This document shows positions 1-12,600 of a stretch of DNA of 64,000 nt, piece after piece. Position numbers and translations under genes: made by a program. Numbering within the stretch: position 1 is the first letter of the stretch; every line of letters starts with the position of its first letter. The notes under the pieces are model-generated. The model was given only the letters and a program-made list of their open reading frames with translations, was not told the DNA's origin and searched no databases. This DNA comes from Hypsibius dujardini (Eukaryota > Tardigrada > Eutardigrada > Parachela > Hypsibiidae): contig LRSR01000649.1 in the NCBI GenBank assembly GCA_001579985.1, positions 62,001 through 126,000 on the forward strand, given 5' to 3'.

Positions 1-3000
1 AGGCTGCACAAAGACCGATGTTCCAAGAAAATGGAGCCCCGCGATGCGCGTTGCTTGTGTCACTCAGAATCTCGGTCAGGCTTTTTTTGTCCTCAACACC
101 CGTTACACCATCGGTTACGTCGGTTCATCCGAAGCGAGGGACGCTCAAATCCCCGATGCCCGTCTTCTAAACCAAGGAAATAGCTGGGTGCGACCAAGCG
201 TAGAAACCATTCAAGCCGCCATGGATAACGCTTCGACCGATTTGGGGCCTCGCTTAACCGGATCGCTCGTTAACGCAGCGGGGACTTATTCCTACCCCAT
301 CGCCGGCTATACCTACATTTTGATGCGGAAGACTACCATGAAAAACTGTACGGAAGCAATGGAACTGTACCGAATGTTCAATTATCTCCTGGAGAACGAT
401 TTCGCTCAGAGCGTCGTGTCTGACTCGATCAACGCCCCATTAAGGTGAGGACGTCTATAGCTGAAATGCTTTGAATTATATTTCCGGGCCGCCATTTTAA
501 AAGAGCTTATGTTATAGTCTCAAGATATTGTGTAAAAAATGAAGCTGTTGATAAGATAGGAATCAACTATCAAAACTAATTAGTCAATTATTTTTTATAG
601 CTAAAGTACGGTAAAACTAAAGTATTGTCTGATCAGAATGGACTAATAATTTTAAGGTCGAAGCTGCGGGCACGGAGGTTTACGGGTGTTTTCTGGGGGC
701 TCGGACTCTTCGCTCGGGCTTTTATGAGGGAACGGGTTTTCGAACGGGTATTTTCTGCGGACACGGGAGTTTTGTTCAGATTTTTGTCATCTTGCGACGC
801 TTTAAAAGAGTTGAGGTGATCAAGGCCGTTAGTAGACTTGTCAGTACTCAGTACCGTTGACTTTTCCATATAACTTCCATGCCGAAGTGCGATTACCCTA
901 ACATAGGGGTATTTAATTCTAGTAGTAACGAAAGACATTTTTTTTCGTTAGCAGCCTTCGAAAAGGTTAGCAGAACTGACGGTCAAACGCATCTGCAAAA
1001 TGCTTCTACATTTTTTCTGGACAAACGGTTTGATGCTACAGGATTTTGCTATACATGTGAACACAAACTTTTAACCACCAGAAAGCCCCAGCTGCACTTT
1101 TAAGTATTTAATTCCCGAACAGAAATGACATGATTTTAGTGTTGTCGCTTTGCCTAACATCCCAATCAATCATTCTAATTGTTGCGTGGTGTTACAACTC
1201 CGGTTCTGGAATTTTATTTAATGGGAACCAATTTAACGTCACACAGCTCGTGCGCTGTCGCTATCTATCGAGGAAATACAGTATTTTCAATTGCTAAATC
1301 AGTTTTGCATAATTCTCAATCTCTGACTCAAGAAATCACTTAGTCCGATCGTTTCCAAATGGTAATTGAATTGAAAAGGTATCTGAATGATTCGTTTGCT
1401 AATCCGGATAGACGTTGCGTCCCAACCGAGACATACATATCGGCCTTACCATTACCCGGAAATCACACTAAAACACTAAGGACTCCCCACAAACTGTGCG
1501 TGCGAATTAACAAATTCATACCTATGCGAAAGCGTTTTCTTTTTCAGCAATTCTATTTTTGTCACTTTATCCACATAAAAACACTTGACCCCTCGGTTCA
1601 TGTAAAAGAGCGTCATTTTCTCCTGCTCTTTTCACACACAGCGACGTCGTATTGAAGCAAGTGAAGGAACATGCCCTGGAGGAGATGAAGTGTGAGGGGT
1701 TAAGTGTGTCGGAACTGGTGGCCGTGGCCACATCCATCGAAGACGGCTCGTACGACGCGTGGAAACTGCCGGTGATCATTGTCTGTGCCCTGCTTGGCGC
1801 AGCCCTCATCATGCTCTGCTTCTTCTACCTCTACATCAAGTACACTCAAAACCGCAGCGCCATCCGGAACACCTTCGTTATCGGGCTCAACATCGTCGAG
1901 ACGGTGACCAAATCGATCGGCTCGTTGCCGACGGTGAGCATGACGTCCTCTAACAACTCTAAGACCAACACCCACGACACCATGGAATGGGCCGCCGGGA
2001 TGGGCGTGGGTGTCATTAAGGTGACAGGGGGTGAGCAGTTTTTGGTGAGGAGACTGTGTCTGCATCTGCTGCCGGAGACGATGCAGTGGTCCACCAAGGT
2101 GATGTTGGTCAGGCTGAAGGACAAACTCAGTCATGCCAATGTGATGAAGTTGATTGGGGTGTCCTTTCATGATGGTAAATGGAAGTTGATTAACAGCTGT
2201 CCGAGTAAGGGTAGACTGCAGGATATCTTACACGCGGGCAAGTATCATTTGGATGCCGTTTTCCGGTACTCTATTTTGAGCGACATCACCGAGGGGATGA
2301 TTTTTTTGCATAAGAATGGGATTGTTCATGGGCAGTTGACGTCAAATAGTTGCTACATCGATGCGAGATGGACGGTGGTTGTCGGAGACTGGGAGCAGTT
2401 TGTCTTGCATCGAGCGCAGAAAGTTCAATTTTTTGCTTTTGAGAACCTCTACGCCGAGGCTAATGCTGGTGAGTACATTGAGTTCTATTGTGCCCTGTCC
2501 GTGTGTGTGCGTCTTCCTTGTCTGTGTCTGTGTTTGTGCCTGTCCATGTCTCTATATCTGTGTCTGTGTCTGCGACCGTGTCTGTGTCTGTGTCTGTGCC
2601 ATGCCTGTACTTGTCTCTGTGTCGGTGTCGGTGTTTTTATCTGTCTGTAGCTGTGACTCTACTATACGTCTGGAATGTCATCTCTGGTTTCAGAGCAACT
2701 CCATGAACCAGACATGGCCAACTTCGCAGAGTACCTAAAAAGTCTCTACTGGAGTGCACCGGAAGCCATCACCCGCGATGCAAGTGAAATCTTCATCGTA
2801 TCCAATCCGGACAAACCAGCTGACGTTTACAGCTATGGAATAATTGCCTTCGAGGTCTTCACAGACATGCTACCTTACGAAGAGGCCATGGAATACCAGG
2901 CCACCAGTGGCCCCATCCATATTATAACGGCAATTAAAATGGATAACCTCCGTCCCAAAATACCACCCGACGCGATAATGAACTACAGCCATGTCACCAA

Positions 3001-4121
3001 TTTGATCACGTCTGCTTGGCATCGAGACCCACACCAAAGACCCACCTTCATGGACATTCAGAAGCTAGTCAGAGTGGCCAATCCGAAGCATCGGAGTATC
3101 ATTGACTCTATGATGCAGGCTCTGGAGCTATACGCTCTCAGTTTGGAGGAGAAGGTCGCGGAGCGGACGAGGGAACTGGAAAAACTAACCAAGAATATGG
3201 AGTCGCTCTTGCACAGCATGCTTCCTCCTTCGATCGCCGATAAGCTCTCTAAAGGATTGACCGTGGAGCCAGAATTTTACGACTCGAGCACAATCTTCTT
3301 CTCGGACATTGTCGGTTTCACTACCCTTGCGGCTGCCTCATCTCCCATCGATATTGTCACCTTATTGAATGACCTTTACTCAGGTAAGACTTTTGCTTTT
3401 ATGTCGCAACCTTTTTTGGTGTGAGAAAGGTGTTGATCGTTGCAGCATTCGACGGAGTGATCCAACGATTCGATGTGTATAAAGTTGAGACGATTGGAGA
3501 TTCGTACATGTGCATTTCGGGTCTTCCAAATCGAAATGGAAGTGAGCATGCTAACCAGATTGCTTCCATGTCTTTGGACATGCTCTTCACCGTCACAACC
3601 ATTCCTATTCGACATATGCCTGAAAGGAAACTCCAGATTAGAATTGGAGCTCACACGGGAGCAGTCGTGGCAGGGGTTGTCGGAATTACCATGCCTCGGT
3701 ATTGCCTTTTCGGGGACACTGGTATGGTCTTACCTGTGGTATTCCGGATGGGCCTTTATAAGCCATTGCGTGGATATTTGCAGTGAATACAGCATCAAGA
3801 ATGGAAAGCTCATCCCTTCCGATGCGTATCCAAATCTCGGAGGCCACGAGATTTCTTCTGGATAACCTCAAAATATACACAATAGTTTCTCGTGGAGAAT
3901 TTGCAATTAAGGTAAAAGCAAACGCACAGTCTTTCAACTTATCATTAAAAAATCTTCGTATGTTAATGTGATTTTATCCTTGTTTTTGATGTTAGGGAAA
4001 GGGCATCATGAAGACATATTGGCTGATTGGAAAAGAAAGCTACTCTAATCCCTTGCCATCGTTCAGTGTCGCCGATGAGGATAAGCTCATCAAATTACTG
4101 GATGAATCTCAAATCAAATAA
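1..4121 (+). CDS. Receptor guanylate cyclase with PstS-like ectodomain (5' partial)
   Basis: Membrane receptor making cGMP from GTP. The reading frame is open from base 2, so the gene starts before the window. Exons: 2-444, 1642-2468, 2694-3383, 3446-3721, 3784-3911, 3996-4121; all phases agree, giving 829 visible residues. Residues 1-165 resemble the C-terminal half of PstS-type phosphate-binding proteins ([34 protein letters not shown], then [11 protein letters not shown]). A membrane segment lies near residues 191-212. A kinase-homology domain follows and looks catalytically dead: DWE where kinases have DFG, and HGQLTSNSC for the catalytic loop. A short coiled linker ([16 protein letters not shown]) leads to a complete cyclase domain: FSDIVGFT and VETIGDSYM (metal and purine residues), RYCLFGDT (guanine-selecting Cys), VNTASRME. 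The first intron (445-1641) holds nothing I recognise; intron 2 carries a TGTCTG microsatellite. Cyclase identity is certain; the PstS assignment rests on motif similarity. Confidence 0.9.
2501..2650. repeat. TGTCTG-rich microsatellite in guanylate cyclase intron 2
   Basis: Imperfect TGTCTG/TGTGTC run filling most of the intron at 2469-2693, ending shortly before the acceptor. It is pyrimidine-rich on the sense strand. Confidence 0.85.
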
Positions 4122-4816
4122 ACTATCATTCTTTCAAGTATTTACATAGTTCTGTTAAACAGCATTTACAGAAAATATACATAGAATGCATGGCGATTTT
4201 TCTGGGAAACCTTTCACTCGCGATCCGGAGATTTTAAGCAAACCTATTCGGAGTATCCTTTAAGTACGCCGGTGGTAAACGGCATGGCGTGATCCGGCGG
4301 GTCGTTTTTTCATGGGGTAATAATAAAAGGCATTTCCGACGAGATGAAAAAGTTCCGCGACATAACGGGACTGATGAGAGCTGAGATGGAGCGAAACAGT
4401 TGGTCTAAATTTCCAACTTCAAAAGGGGACTTAGCAATTAGCGGTTCAGCTGAGTATCACCTGAGAGAAGATTTGTGCAGTTTCCCCGAGGCTGAACGCC
4501 TGCCGTAAGCATGACTGATGCAGGAAAATGCGCTAAATAAAACACTCGACTTTTGATTGCTTAATCGCCACTTACCTTACGTCATCGGCCGTTGGTTTTA
4601 ATGTTTGTTGTGGTTTATGCTGTCCCCTTCTTCATCATTTGAACCATTTTACAGCTTTCGGTAATTGTTTTAAATAATATTTCGTTTATCATCTGATCCC
4701 TCCCGAGGGAGATTCAGTTCATGTAGTAGTGTAACTATAGTAAGACGTTCTACATGTACTAGCCTTCGCCGTTGCGGTTGTTTTGCTTTTGTTTTTCTGT
4801 CTGGGGGAAGGAAAAC
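4122..4816. other. Intergenic, nothing recognised
   Basis: Between the cyclase stop and the SNARE start. AATAAA overlaps the cyclase stop (about 4117-4122) and could serve as its poly(A) signal. I looked here for exons of a syntaxin-6 N-terminal domain and found none convincing. Confidence 0.5.
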
Positions 4817-5755
4817 ATGGATAATCGCGCCTCCAAATCGGGTGTCGGCGATGCGGACTACCGGAAGACCCTTTTCGGCACCACAAACTCCACGGCAGTT
4901 GGGAATAAAAAGTACGAAAAACTGCGCCATGACGAGGAGGAAGGCGAGGCCTTTTTGAGTGATACCATTCAGCAGCAGCAGCGTGTGATTCAACTGCAGG
5001 TGGGTGCTTGATTGACTGATTGTAATGGGCTTTTTCCGTGTATTTCTCACTCCATTGATTGGTTGATTTTAGCTACGGTTCTTTGGTTCGCTAAATTTCT
5101 CTTAATAAATGAAATGCATTTGTTAAATGGTTTGAAGTCACCCTAACTATCACCTAATTTTCCAATTTTTACCCCAATAAAATTCTTAGTTTCTCTGTTG
5201 AGCAGATGAAAATGAGGTAATGATAAGTTCCGGGTAACAATAAACTACTACATTAAGAAGTTGTCACTATGAAGAGGTATATCTTTGCGTAGCAGCATAC
5301 CAGTAGTAAAATTTGACTATCGATTATCGATTATTTATCGATAGGAAAATTATATTTTGATTTTAAAGGAAAACGGCGTGGAATGTTATATATATGGTAC
5401 TAGTAGTATTAAAAAACTTGAGTTTTATTTTTATATGATCCAATACTAAAATAGATAACTAGTATTTTTAGAAGTGAAATGTAATTATCTGCAGGATAAT
5501 ACGCTGGACAAGATTGGAACGAGTGTAGGAACCCTCAAGGAGATGAGCCAGAAGATTGGGTCGGAGATTACGGAACATATGGTGATTATGGACGACCTCG
5601 GCAACTCGATGGAGAAAACCGACACAACCATGAGCTATGTGATGAAGAAGTTGAATAAAGTCTCCCGGATGGCGGACGACCGGACGCAGTGGACGGTCTT
5701 GATTGTCCTCGTCATCATTTTATTTATAGTTATCCTCCTCTTTTTCGTGCTCTGA
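4817..5755 (+). CDS. Short syntaxin-6/10-like Qc-SNARE
   Basis: Membrane-fusion protein of the trans-Golgi/endosome type. Exons 4817-4999 and 5495-5755 join in phase 0 to give 147 residues. Residues about 45-125 form a Qc SNARE helix. The end of this helix (VMKKLNKVSRMADDRTQW) followed by a C-terminal hydrophobic anchor is a close match to the syntaxin-6 C-terminus, and IQQQQRVIQLQD matches the start of its SNARE motif. The stretch before it (KTLFG, KKYEKL) also aligns with the syntaxin-6 linker. Syntaxin-6 is usually about 255 residues with an N-terminal helical domain; that domain is not visible here. The ATG at 4817 is the first Met in the homologous part; an in-frame ATG at 4772 is possible but gives an unlikely Phe/Cys-rich leader. 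Either upstream exons were missed or this is an N-domain-less paralogue. Confidence 0.8.
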
Positions 5756-6291
5756 ATTTCTCTTCTTCTTTTTAACTAACTCCTTTCTAGTCCCACACAC
5801 CACGGACTATTTTAACACTTGTCTGACAGTTGTTCTTAAACTCCAGACAGACAAGTTGGGCGTTCTTCTCTTTTTATTTAATCGCACTTTTTTTCATGAA
5901 TATCAATTCGACCTAGTCCAAGGTGTCGACTTCTATTCTTCTGTCCCATAGCCGATTAAGCAGACCTTTTATCTAATATTAACACAAAGTAAATTACGTT
6001 AAAATATTTGGCAGGTCAATATTAATTTGGGGGGATGAATTCCGCGTTTTCAAAATTTTCCTCTATCGAAGCTAATTCAAACTGCCAGGACAAGGAAAGC
6101 TTTGTAAAACTCGAATCTTGCATTTACGAGAAAAGAGTTTCCGAGGACCAACCGTAAACTCCGTTTTTCTTGCGTGCAAGCGAATTTGCCCTCGGGGGAC
6201 CCAAAGGCAGCAAACATTCTAATCGAGTGTGAAATTGTTTGCCAGAGATGTCCATTTTAATCTGCTCGAAAAAACTACTCGAGGAAAAACA
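5756..6291. other. Intergenic, nothing recognised
   Basis: AT-rich spacer between the SNARE and the convergent TSFM gene. No ORF of note and no repeat seen. Confidence 0.4.
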
Positions 6292-6297
6292 TTTATT
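6292..6297 (-). terminator. Poly(A) signal AATAAA of TSFM
   Basis: TTTATT on the plus strand, 44 bases beyond the TSFM stop, reads AATAAA on the gene strand. Confidence 0.5.
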
Positions 6298-6340
6298 CTT
6301 TTCCTAACGGGAAAGAAGAAAGAGTGAGACAAAAGAGACT

Positions 6341-8437
6341 TTAACCGCGTTCGGAATCAGTGGCTTCCGCTTCTTGCGTCTTGCCGCCCAGCTCGAATCG
6401 CACAAAATCCAACACCTCCATATTGTTCTGCTCCAGGACGTCCCTGACTGTCATGGTAGGTTCCGTCAAGAACTCCTGGTAGATGAGGCGACTTTCATCG
6501 TCCGCCGCTACCGGCACAACTTCCTCAACCGGCTCGTCATTCTCGCCTTCACCGCGAGTGTCCACAACGGCCTCTTTCCTGACCGGTACTATCACCTCCG
6601 GGACGTCGTCGTCCATCTTGCCGATACTCTCAGGATTCATTCCGACAATGTGTTGGCACAACTGCCGGCCAATGTCCTCGGAAGAGAGCAGACCTGCCTG
6701 TTCAGCCACTTGCTCTGTAGCAGTGTTTGTCTTTGAGGAGGGCGGTGACTGTCGGTAGATGACCAGCGCTCCGTACCGTCCGAGGTAACAGCATTTGGAG
6801 GTGGGCAGGCTGTCGGAGGCATGGGCGTAGCCGCTAATCTGCGCAACCACAACAAATTACAAAAGTAGTCCTATTGATCAAATCAAAATAAAATTGAAAT
6901 AATCTGTCAAATTATTGGGACAAAGCGTTTAAATTCGTTTAACCGTTTAAACGGGTAGGATAGTAGTGCAATGTTGAGTTTGTGGCAAAGTTGTCGAACG
7001 CGACTTGCCAATAAATATTTTCCGCAGACAAAAAAAGAACCTTCTCTCTACGATGAGGTTATCAAATCGTATTGAGACTCTCGCCCGGATTTGGTCAAGA
7101 AAGTCCAGCATGAAAAAGTTTTTAGCAGATAGAGGGGGTCGGCTCGAGCTGACGTCAGTGCCTGAGGAACAAGGGGGGGGTCTAGGAATTTCTGACGAGC
7201 TCTGACGGAAGGGAGGGGGGGAGTAAGATTGCCTAATATCAGGGGCTGACGTCATTGTTGAACGCTCCCTTACCTTGCATTCTTTCGAGTTGATCTTGAC
7301 CAACAAGGCGCGTCGCAGTACAATATTTTCGCCGAGCGTTCCAATAGACAGTGCCGTCAGGTCTCCCAGCGTTTTGTCGTGAGATGACTTGAAACTGGCG
7401 AGGAGTTCCGGCGTTATTGACCACTGTCAAAGTAACAAAAAGATGTATCAGCAACAGCAAGCGTATGTTATGTTCATCAGGTTCATCCATTCATAACCGA
7501 TAATTGTCAATCCGACTACGTAAATGATTGATTGATTGTATGCTCCTGCGAACGTTGCAACGACGTGGCTGGATCATTTCAAAAGCATCCTCTCCCCTCT
7601 AGTTGATCGACACAATAAACAGTGGATGGCTTCGGGCACCATAAAACGGCCAGACCGGCTTGGACTTGCCTTGTGGTAAGAGGCGCCATCAACAGCCTTC
7701 AACTGCAATTCCCGCGAGCACGCTTCCGCCACCGTATTGACCAGTTCGTGGAACTTGGCGTTACGCGCCACAAAGTCAGTTTCACAGTTAACCTCCAAAA
7801 GTACTGCGGTGCCGTCTTCGGGGCTGTAACGCACCCCAATCAGGCCTTGGGAGACGACGCGGTCCTGAAGCATAAATCCCCAATCAATCAATCGACCGAC
7901 CAGCCGTCATGCAATTACAAAGGCTGATGTAATGTGAGTGTACTGACAAGCGACAATTATAACATCAACATACAAGAATCAGGGAGTGACAATATGTAAA
8001 TTAATTAACTTTATCATTATAAGATAAAAGGGAATACAAAATAAGAGCAAATTTGCAGACTCAAACTGCAGTTAAAACGAAAGAAAATTAATGTTAAGCG
8101 CGAATCAAAAGTTCAATCAAGCAAAAGAAAAGACAGTCGGCTTTCGCGCCAATCAATTCATCAATCAACCTGAAAGAGCAATACCGCACTTCACCTGCAA
8201 TTTAGTCGCCTTGGCCCAGCCTTCCTTTTGCGCCTGATCCCGGAGCCATTTCTCCGCGCTCGCTAGGTCATCACCGAATTGATCGAGGGCTTTTTTGCAG
8301 TTAGAGAATGTGTAGCCAGTCTTCTTGCGGAGCGTAGCTAGGGCGGTCTTGTTGACGGCCTGCGTCGCCGTGGTGGAAAAGAGCCGCTGTTGCAGTAAAG
8401 TTTGCGTTCCACGCGCTAACAACACACATATCCGCAT
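6341..8437 (-). CDS. TSFM: Mitochondrial elongation factor Ts
   Basis: Nucleotide-exchange factor that recycles mitochondrial EF-Tu. Exons on the minus strand: 8437-8195, 7864-7670, 7423-7274, 6838-6341, all phase 0, 361 residues. The first ~30 residues are Arg/Ser/Thr-rich with no acidic residues, as in a mitochondrial presequence. Residues about 33-80 form the UBA-like N-domain ([16 protein letters not shown]). [12 protein letters not shown] at the start of exon 2 is the EF-Tu-contacting TDFVARN signature. Exon 3 ([14 protein letters not shown]) and exon 4 ([24 protein letters not shown]) complete the dimerisation core. An acidic Glu/Val-rich insert in exon 4 makes it longer than human TSFM (325). 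The intron after exon 2 has a GC donor (AAG then GCAAGT at 7669). The introns (about 330, 250 and 435 bp) hold no other gene; the one at 6839-7273 has a G-rich patch near 7170-7220. Confidence 0.93.
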
Positions 8438-8894
8438 GGTGAGTCTCCCTAGGTTATTCTATGCAAACCAAAAAATTCCTAGTTTATTTCCAACAAGTGG
8501 TGGAAAAAGAAGAGACTACTTTTCGAGCTACAGCAACTAATTCGAAATTATCCTTTTTTTGCACTAGTACTTGGTTCACACTAGGTTCGCGCAACGAACG
8601 ATATGCTAGGAGTATATGTCAGCGTTCGTTCGTTCGTCCGTCCGTTCAACCGTTGCTTGGTCCTTTCAACCAGTCAGTAGTGTGCCACGGTGGTTGCAAG
8701 AATTACGTGAAGGGGTGGGGCAGGAATTTTGGAGAAGTCAACTGTGTTAAACTGACACTTTCAAAAAAATTTATTGCAACCTTTTCAAAAACGATTGAAA
8801 AAAATGGGGGTCCCGGCCGGCAAAGGGGGAGGGCAAGAAGGCCCCAAAGGGGGGGGAAAGGGGCAGCTGCTCCCTCTTTTGCTGGTTGGAACAC
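8438..8894. other. Intergenic spacer with short simple repeats
   Basis: Between the divergent TSFM and SLC13-like genes. Contains a short TTCG/TCCG run near 8621-8650 and G-rich tracts near 8810-8870. No gene recognised. Confidence 0.5.
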
Positions 8895-9235
8895 AACTGG
8901 CCAGGGGGGGGGCAGGTTTTTGCCCAAATTCCAATGTACCCCTACCCACTGTTATCCTCATTTCCGTTTTTCCCTAAAACGCAGGCACGATATATTTTGT
9001 CCTGAAAACGCTATGTTTATGTACCACCCTCTTACCCTTTTTGTTTTTCTCTCCCCCTCCTTCCCCCTTTAGGCAAGTGGAAATAGGCTTCTCCCTTCTG
9101 CCCTCCCCCCTTCTGCCGGGGTAAAAAAGACCTACAATGAAATAAAGGGATGTGAAGATGAGAAGGGAGTACTTCGAATTTTAGGCAAAAATCCTGCCCT
9201 CTTTTGACTTTTGAGCGACCCGAGCACATCATTGC
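8895..9235. repeat. Diverged inverted repeat, C/G-rich
   Basis: The stretch at about 8900-8975 (GGCAGGTTTTTGCCCAAATT onward) matches, imperfectly, the reverse complement of about 9130-9205. The arms flank a C-rich centre. It looks like an old foldback repeat; ends are not sharp. The rest up to 9642 is spacer, with a TTCG run near 9244-9260. Confidence 0.45.
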
Positions 9236-9642
9236 GTACAACTTCGTTCGTTCGTTCGATGTTTTATGTTCGACCCGACGAGAACAGTGACTTCTCCAGC
9301 CAGCGTAAAATCCGTTGGCCAGTTATCCCGTGACAAGCGTTGACCACGCAGTGGATCTTCCACTTGTTTATTTACCATGTAATAGCCTAATACATGCAAG
9401 CATCAACGTGTGGTATTGACTATTACGGAATATCATGGCGAACTTTGATCACATTTAATGGGACCTTTTACCTCTTTTTATGTTAGATAGCGCGTCAGTC
9501 CGATCGTAAAGGTGCTGGTCCCGGTGAATAAGCTAAATCCCGGCCTCAGAATCAACTAGTTGAATAGTTTGTAGAATCGTGACCATACACTTAAAGCAAG
9601 CGATGTAAATTGACCCATCCTATTCGGGTCGAAATTAGGAAA

Positions 9643-12600
9643 ATGACCTGGCGAAATGCCGCAAAATGCTGGAGAATAATCGTCTTCTTTTTGGCTCCCA
9701 TCATTTGCTTGCCAATTCCACTTGTCAGCGGCACCAAGGTAAGTACATGCATTTTTCCAGTGTGGGTAATATGCACTATGTGACTATGCGGACTACAATA
9801 TCTACACTAAAAACAGGTCGCGGGTGCAGCATATGTTCTCATAGTCAGTATCATCTACTTCATCACTATCCCCATTCCCTTATGGATGAGTATGTTGATC
9901 TGTTTGGTGCTCTATCCGCTCCTGGGAGTTCACACGGCTGAACAAGTTGCCCGTTGGAGTTTCAATGTAGGAAAGTTCAATTCAGTACTGTGCTTTAGAG
10001 ACGTCACATCTTGATTTCTGTCTGACTGTCTGCCTGTGTGTCTGTCTGTGTGTCTGTATGTCTGTATGTCTGCCTGTATGCCTGCCTGTCTTGTAGCATT
10101 TCATGCAGTTATTATATGTCACTACCGGCACGTACAGGACGCGATGTTGATGCTAATTGGAAACCTGATATTCGGCATGGCCATTGAAGGCTCCAATCTT
10201 CACATAAGAATGGCGCTAAAGACTCTACTACTTCTCGGACCAAGGCCAGAACGGTTAGTTTTTCCATCTTTGGGCAAGCGTCAAAATGAATGAAGGAATG
10301 TATTATTATGTTAGTAATACAAGGTTGATCATTTTTCAAAAATTACAGGTTATTGCTGGCATTTATTGCTGTCTCTTTTTTCTTATCAATGTGGATTGCC
10401 AACATAGGGGTGAGTTTGATACAGGACAAATTAGTTACGCATTTTCGAGAAATAAAATGTTTAGTGTATAGTATTACATTGTGAGCAGGTCGTTGTGATG
10501 ATGCTTCCAATAGCATTTGCTATCAAAAAAGAGCTCGTTGCTGTCCAAGGGGAGGGAGGTGACAAGCACTTGACAGCTGCAGCTACGGACTCCTCGACTA
10601 CCGGTCTGTTGTGTCGGATCGGTTGTACTACATTTTTGTCTTCCATCCCCAATTCCATGTGCAGAGGTGATCGTTTAAGTACAACCTTTGATGACTGTTG
10701 CTGTTCTGCTCCTTTCCAGTTATTGATGGTACAACTACTGGAATAGTTCTCGCTGTAGTCTATGGAGCCACAATTGGGGGTACCTTTTAAGCCTATAATC
10801 TTCCTGCGATACCGCTTTTTTCTTCATTTATTCACACCTATTTGGAACAGGAATGGCAACCATTGTAGGCTCACAGCCGACCCTCATGTTCAAGCTTCTC
10901 ACAGACCAGTACGGGAGAGAATACTTTTAGCAGTGACGCATTCGTTTTTGTTTCATTTTCTAACTTTTGAAAAGGGTTTGTTGTACAATGTAATGTAGGA
11001 TGTACGGGGACAGGACTAACATAAATTTCGGGTCCTTCATGGTCCTTTGCACTCCGATGGCTTTCTGTGCGACCGTCTTCACCTGGCTCTTTATGACCCT
11101 CATCTATGCCCCGGGATTCGTCAATCAGCTATGGAAGAAGAAGAAGCGGATCACTGTTAGTAATCAGCAAACGGATTCGGAGGACCGGTTGATGGAGTCA
11201 CTTCGCGGACAGTATGAAAAGCTGGGAAGTCCTAGGTACGGTGCAGTCCGAATGAACAAATTTGTAATCGTATTAATGGGTTGCCAAACAAGATGTATTT
11301 TCAAAATACATCAGGAAAGATAACAAGATTTTCTGACACATGGATTGCTGCATACGGTAGTTTATTTCGACATCTAAATTAGGAAAAAAATGTACTTCAA
11401 GTTAAAAATTCCATTAAGCCGATTCTTATAGTCTGCAGATTCGGCAGATATTTTCTATAAATTGAAATTGACAGTAGATGGACTGATACAAACTAAAATT
11501 GGGGGAAAACAATTAATAGTAAGGCAAGAAATAATTCTCTCCTTATAGTTTTGGTGAAGGCTCGGTTATAGTCTTCTTCGTACTTCTGGTTTTGTTATGG
11601 TTTTTCCGAAGTCCCCCGGGTTTCGCCGGATGGGGAGTATTATTTCCGAAACGGTAAGAACCATATTTCCATATGACCCCTTAGTACAGTATGCCATTGA
11701 ATTTGATATATAACCATTTCACTGATTACAGACATGTCTCAGACGCAACTGTAGTGATGGCGCTAAGCTTGGTCTTATTCATCTGGCCAACTGATTTGAA
11801 GATGATCTGGCGAGAAGGAAAAAATATCCCCGTCGTACAGTGGAGGCCCCATATGACTGAACGATTCCCTTGGGAGTTAATATTCTATACCATGGGAAGC
11901 AACGTTTTGGCGGCAGGAAGCGTGGTATGGTTATTGCGCCTGTGTGACCGTTTTTTTAGATTTACGAAAACCTCTGTAAGACTATAAGTAGTACGCGATC
12001 TTTACAGGCTGCAGGTTTAACAGACGCAATTGCTATTATGATCCAACCTCTGGACGCCATGCCACCCTGGGCACTTGTTATAGTCATCAGTCTTTTTATT
12101 ACGACCATTACTGAATTTCTTGGAAATCAACTCATTGTTGTCGTTTCACTTCCTATACTAGGAAAATTGGTACGGTACATATAATGCAAATCTACCTATT
12201 AAGGGCGATACATAGATGGATAGACAGACCGACAGAGAGACAGGGACAGGGAGACAGACAAACAGGCAGATAAGCAGACAGACAGACAGACAGATAGAGC
12301 ATAGAGACATACACACAGGCACATAGACACGCACAAATAATCAGTCTCCTTGGCGTATGTCAAAACCCGTAATTTTGCTTGCTTAGGCGGAAAGATCTCT
12401 CGTGAATCCCATCTATTACATGCTTCCGGCCGCGTTGTGTTCCGTTCTGGCATTCATGACACCGGTCTCATCCAATATAATGGCCCTCGTTCACGGGACC
12501 GGAATCGTATCCATTAGACAACTGTGCCGGACTGGGATAATACCGAAAGTCGTGTGCGTTTTCATTATCGTCTTTTTTATGAACACCGTCGGCCACTCAG

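Noticed and set aside
1700-2170. Long minus-strand open frame opposite the guanylate cyclase
   Set aside because: It is the complement of a well-supported exon and has no similarity of its own.
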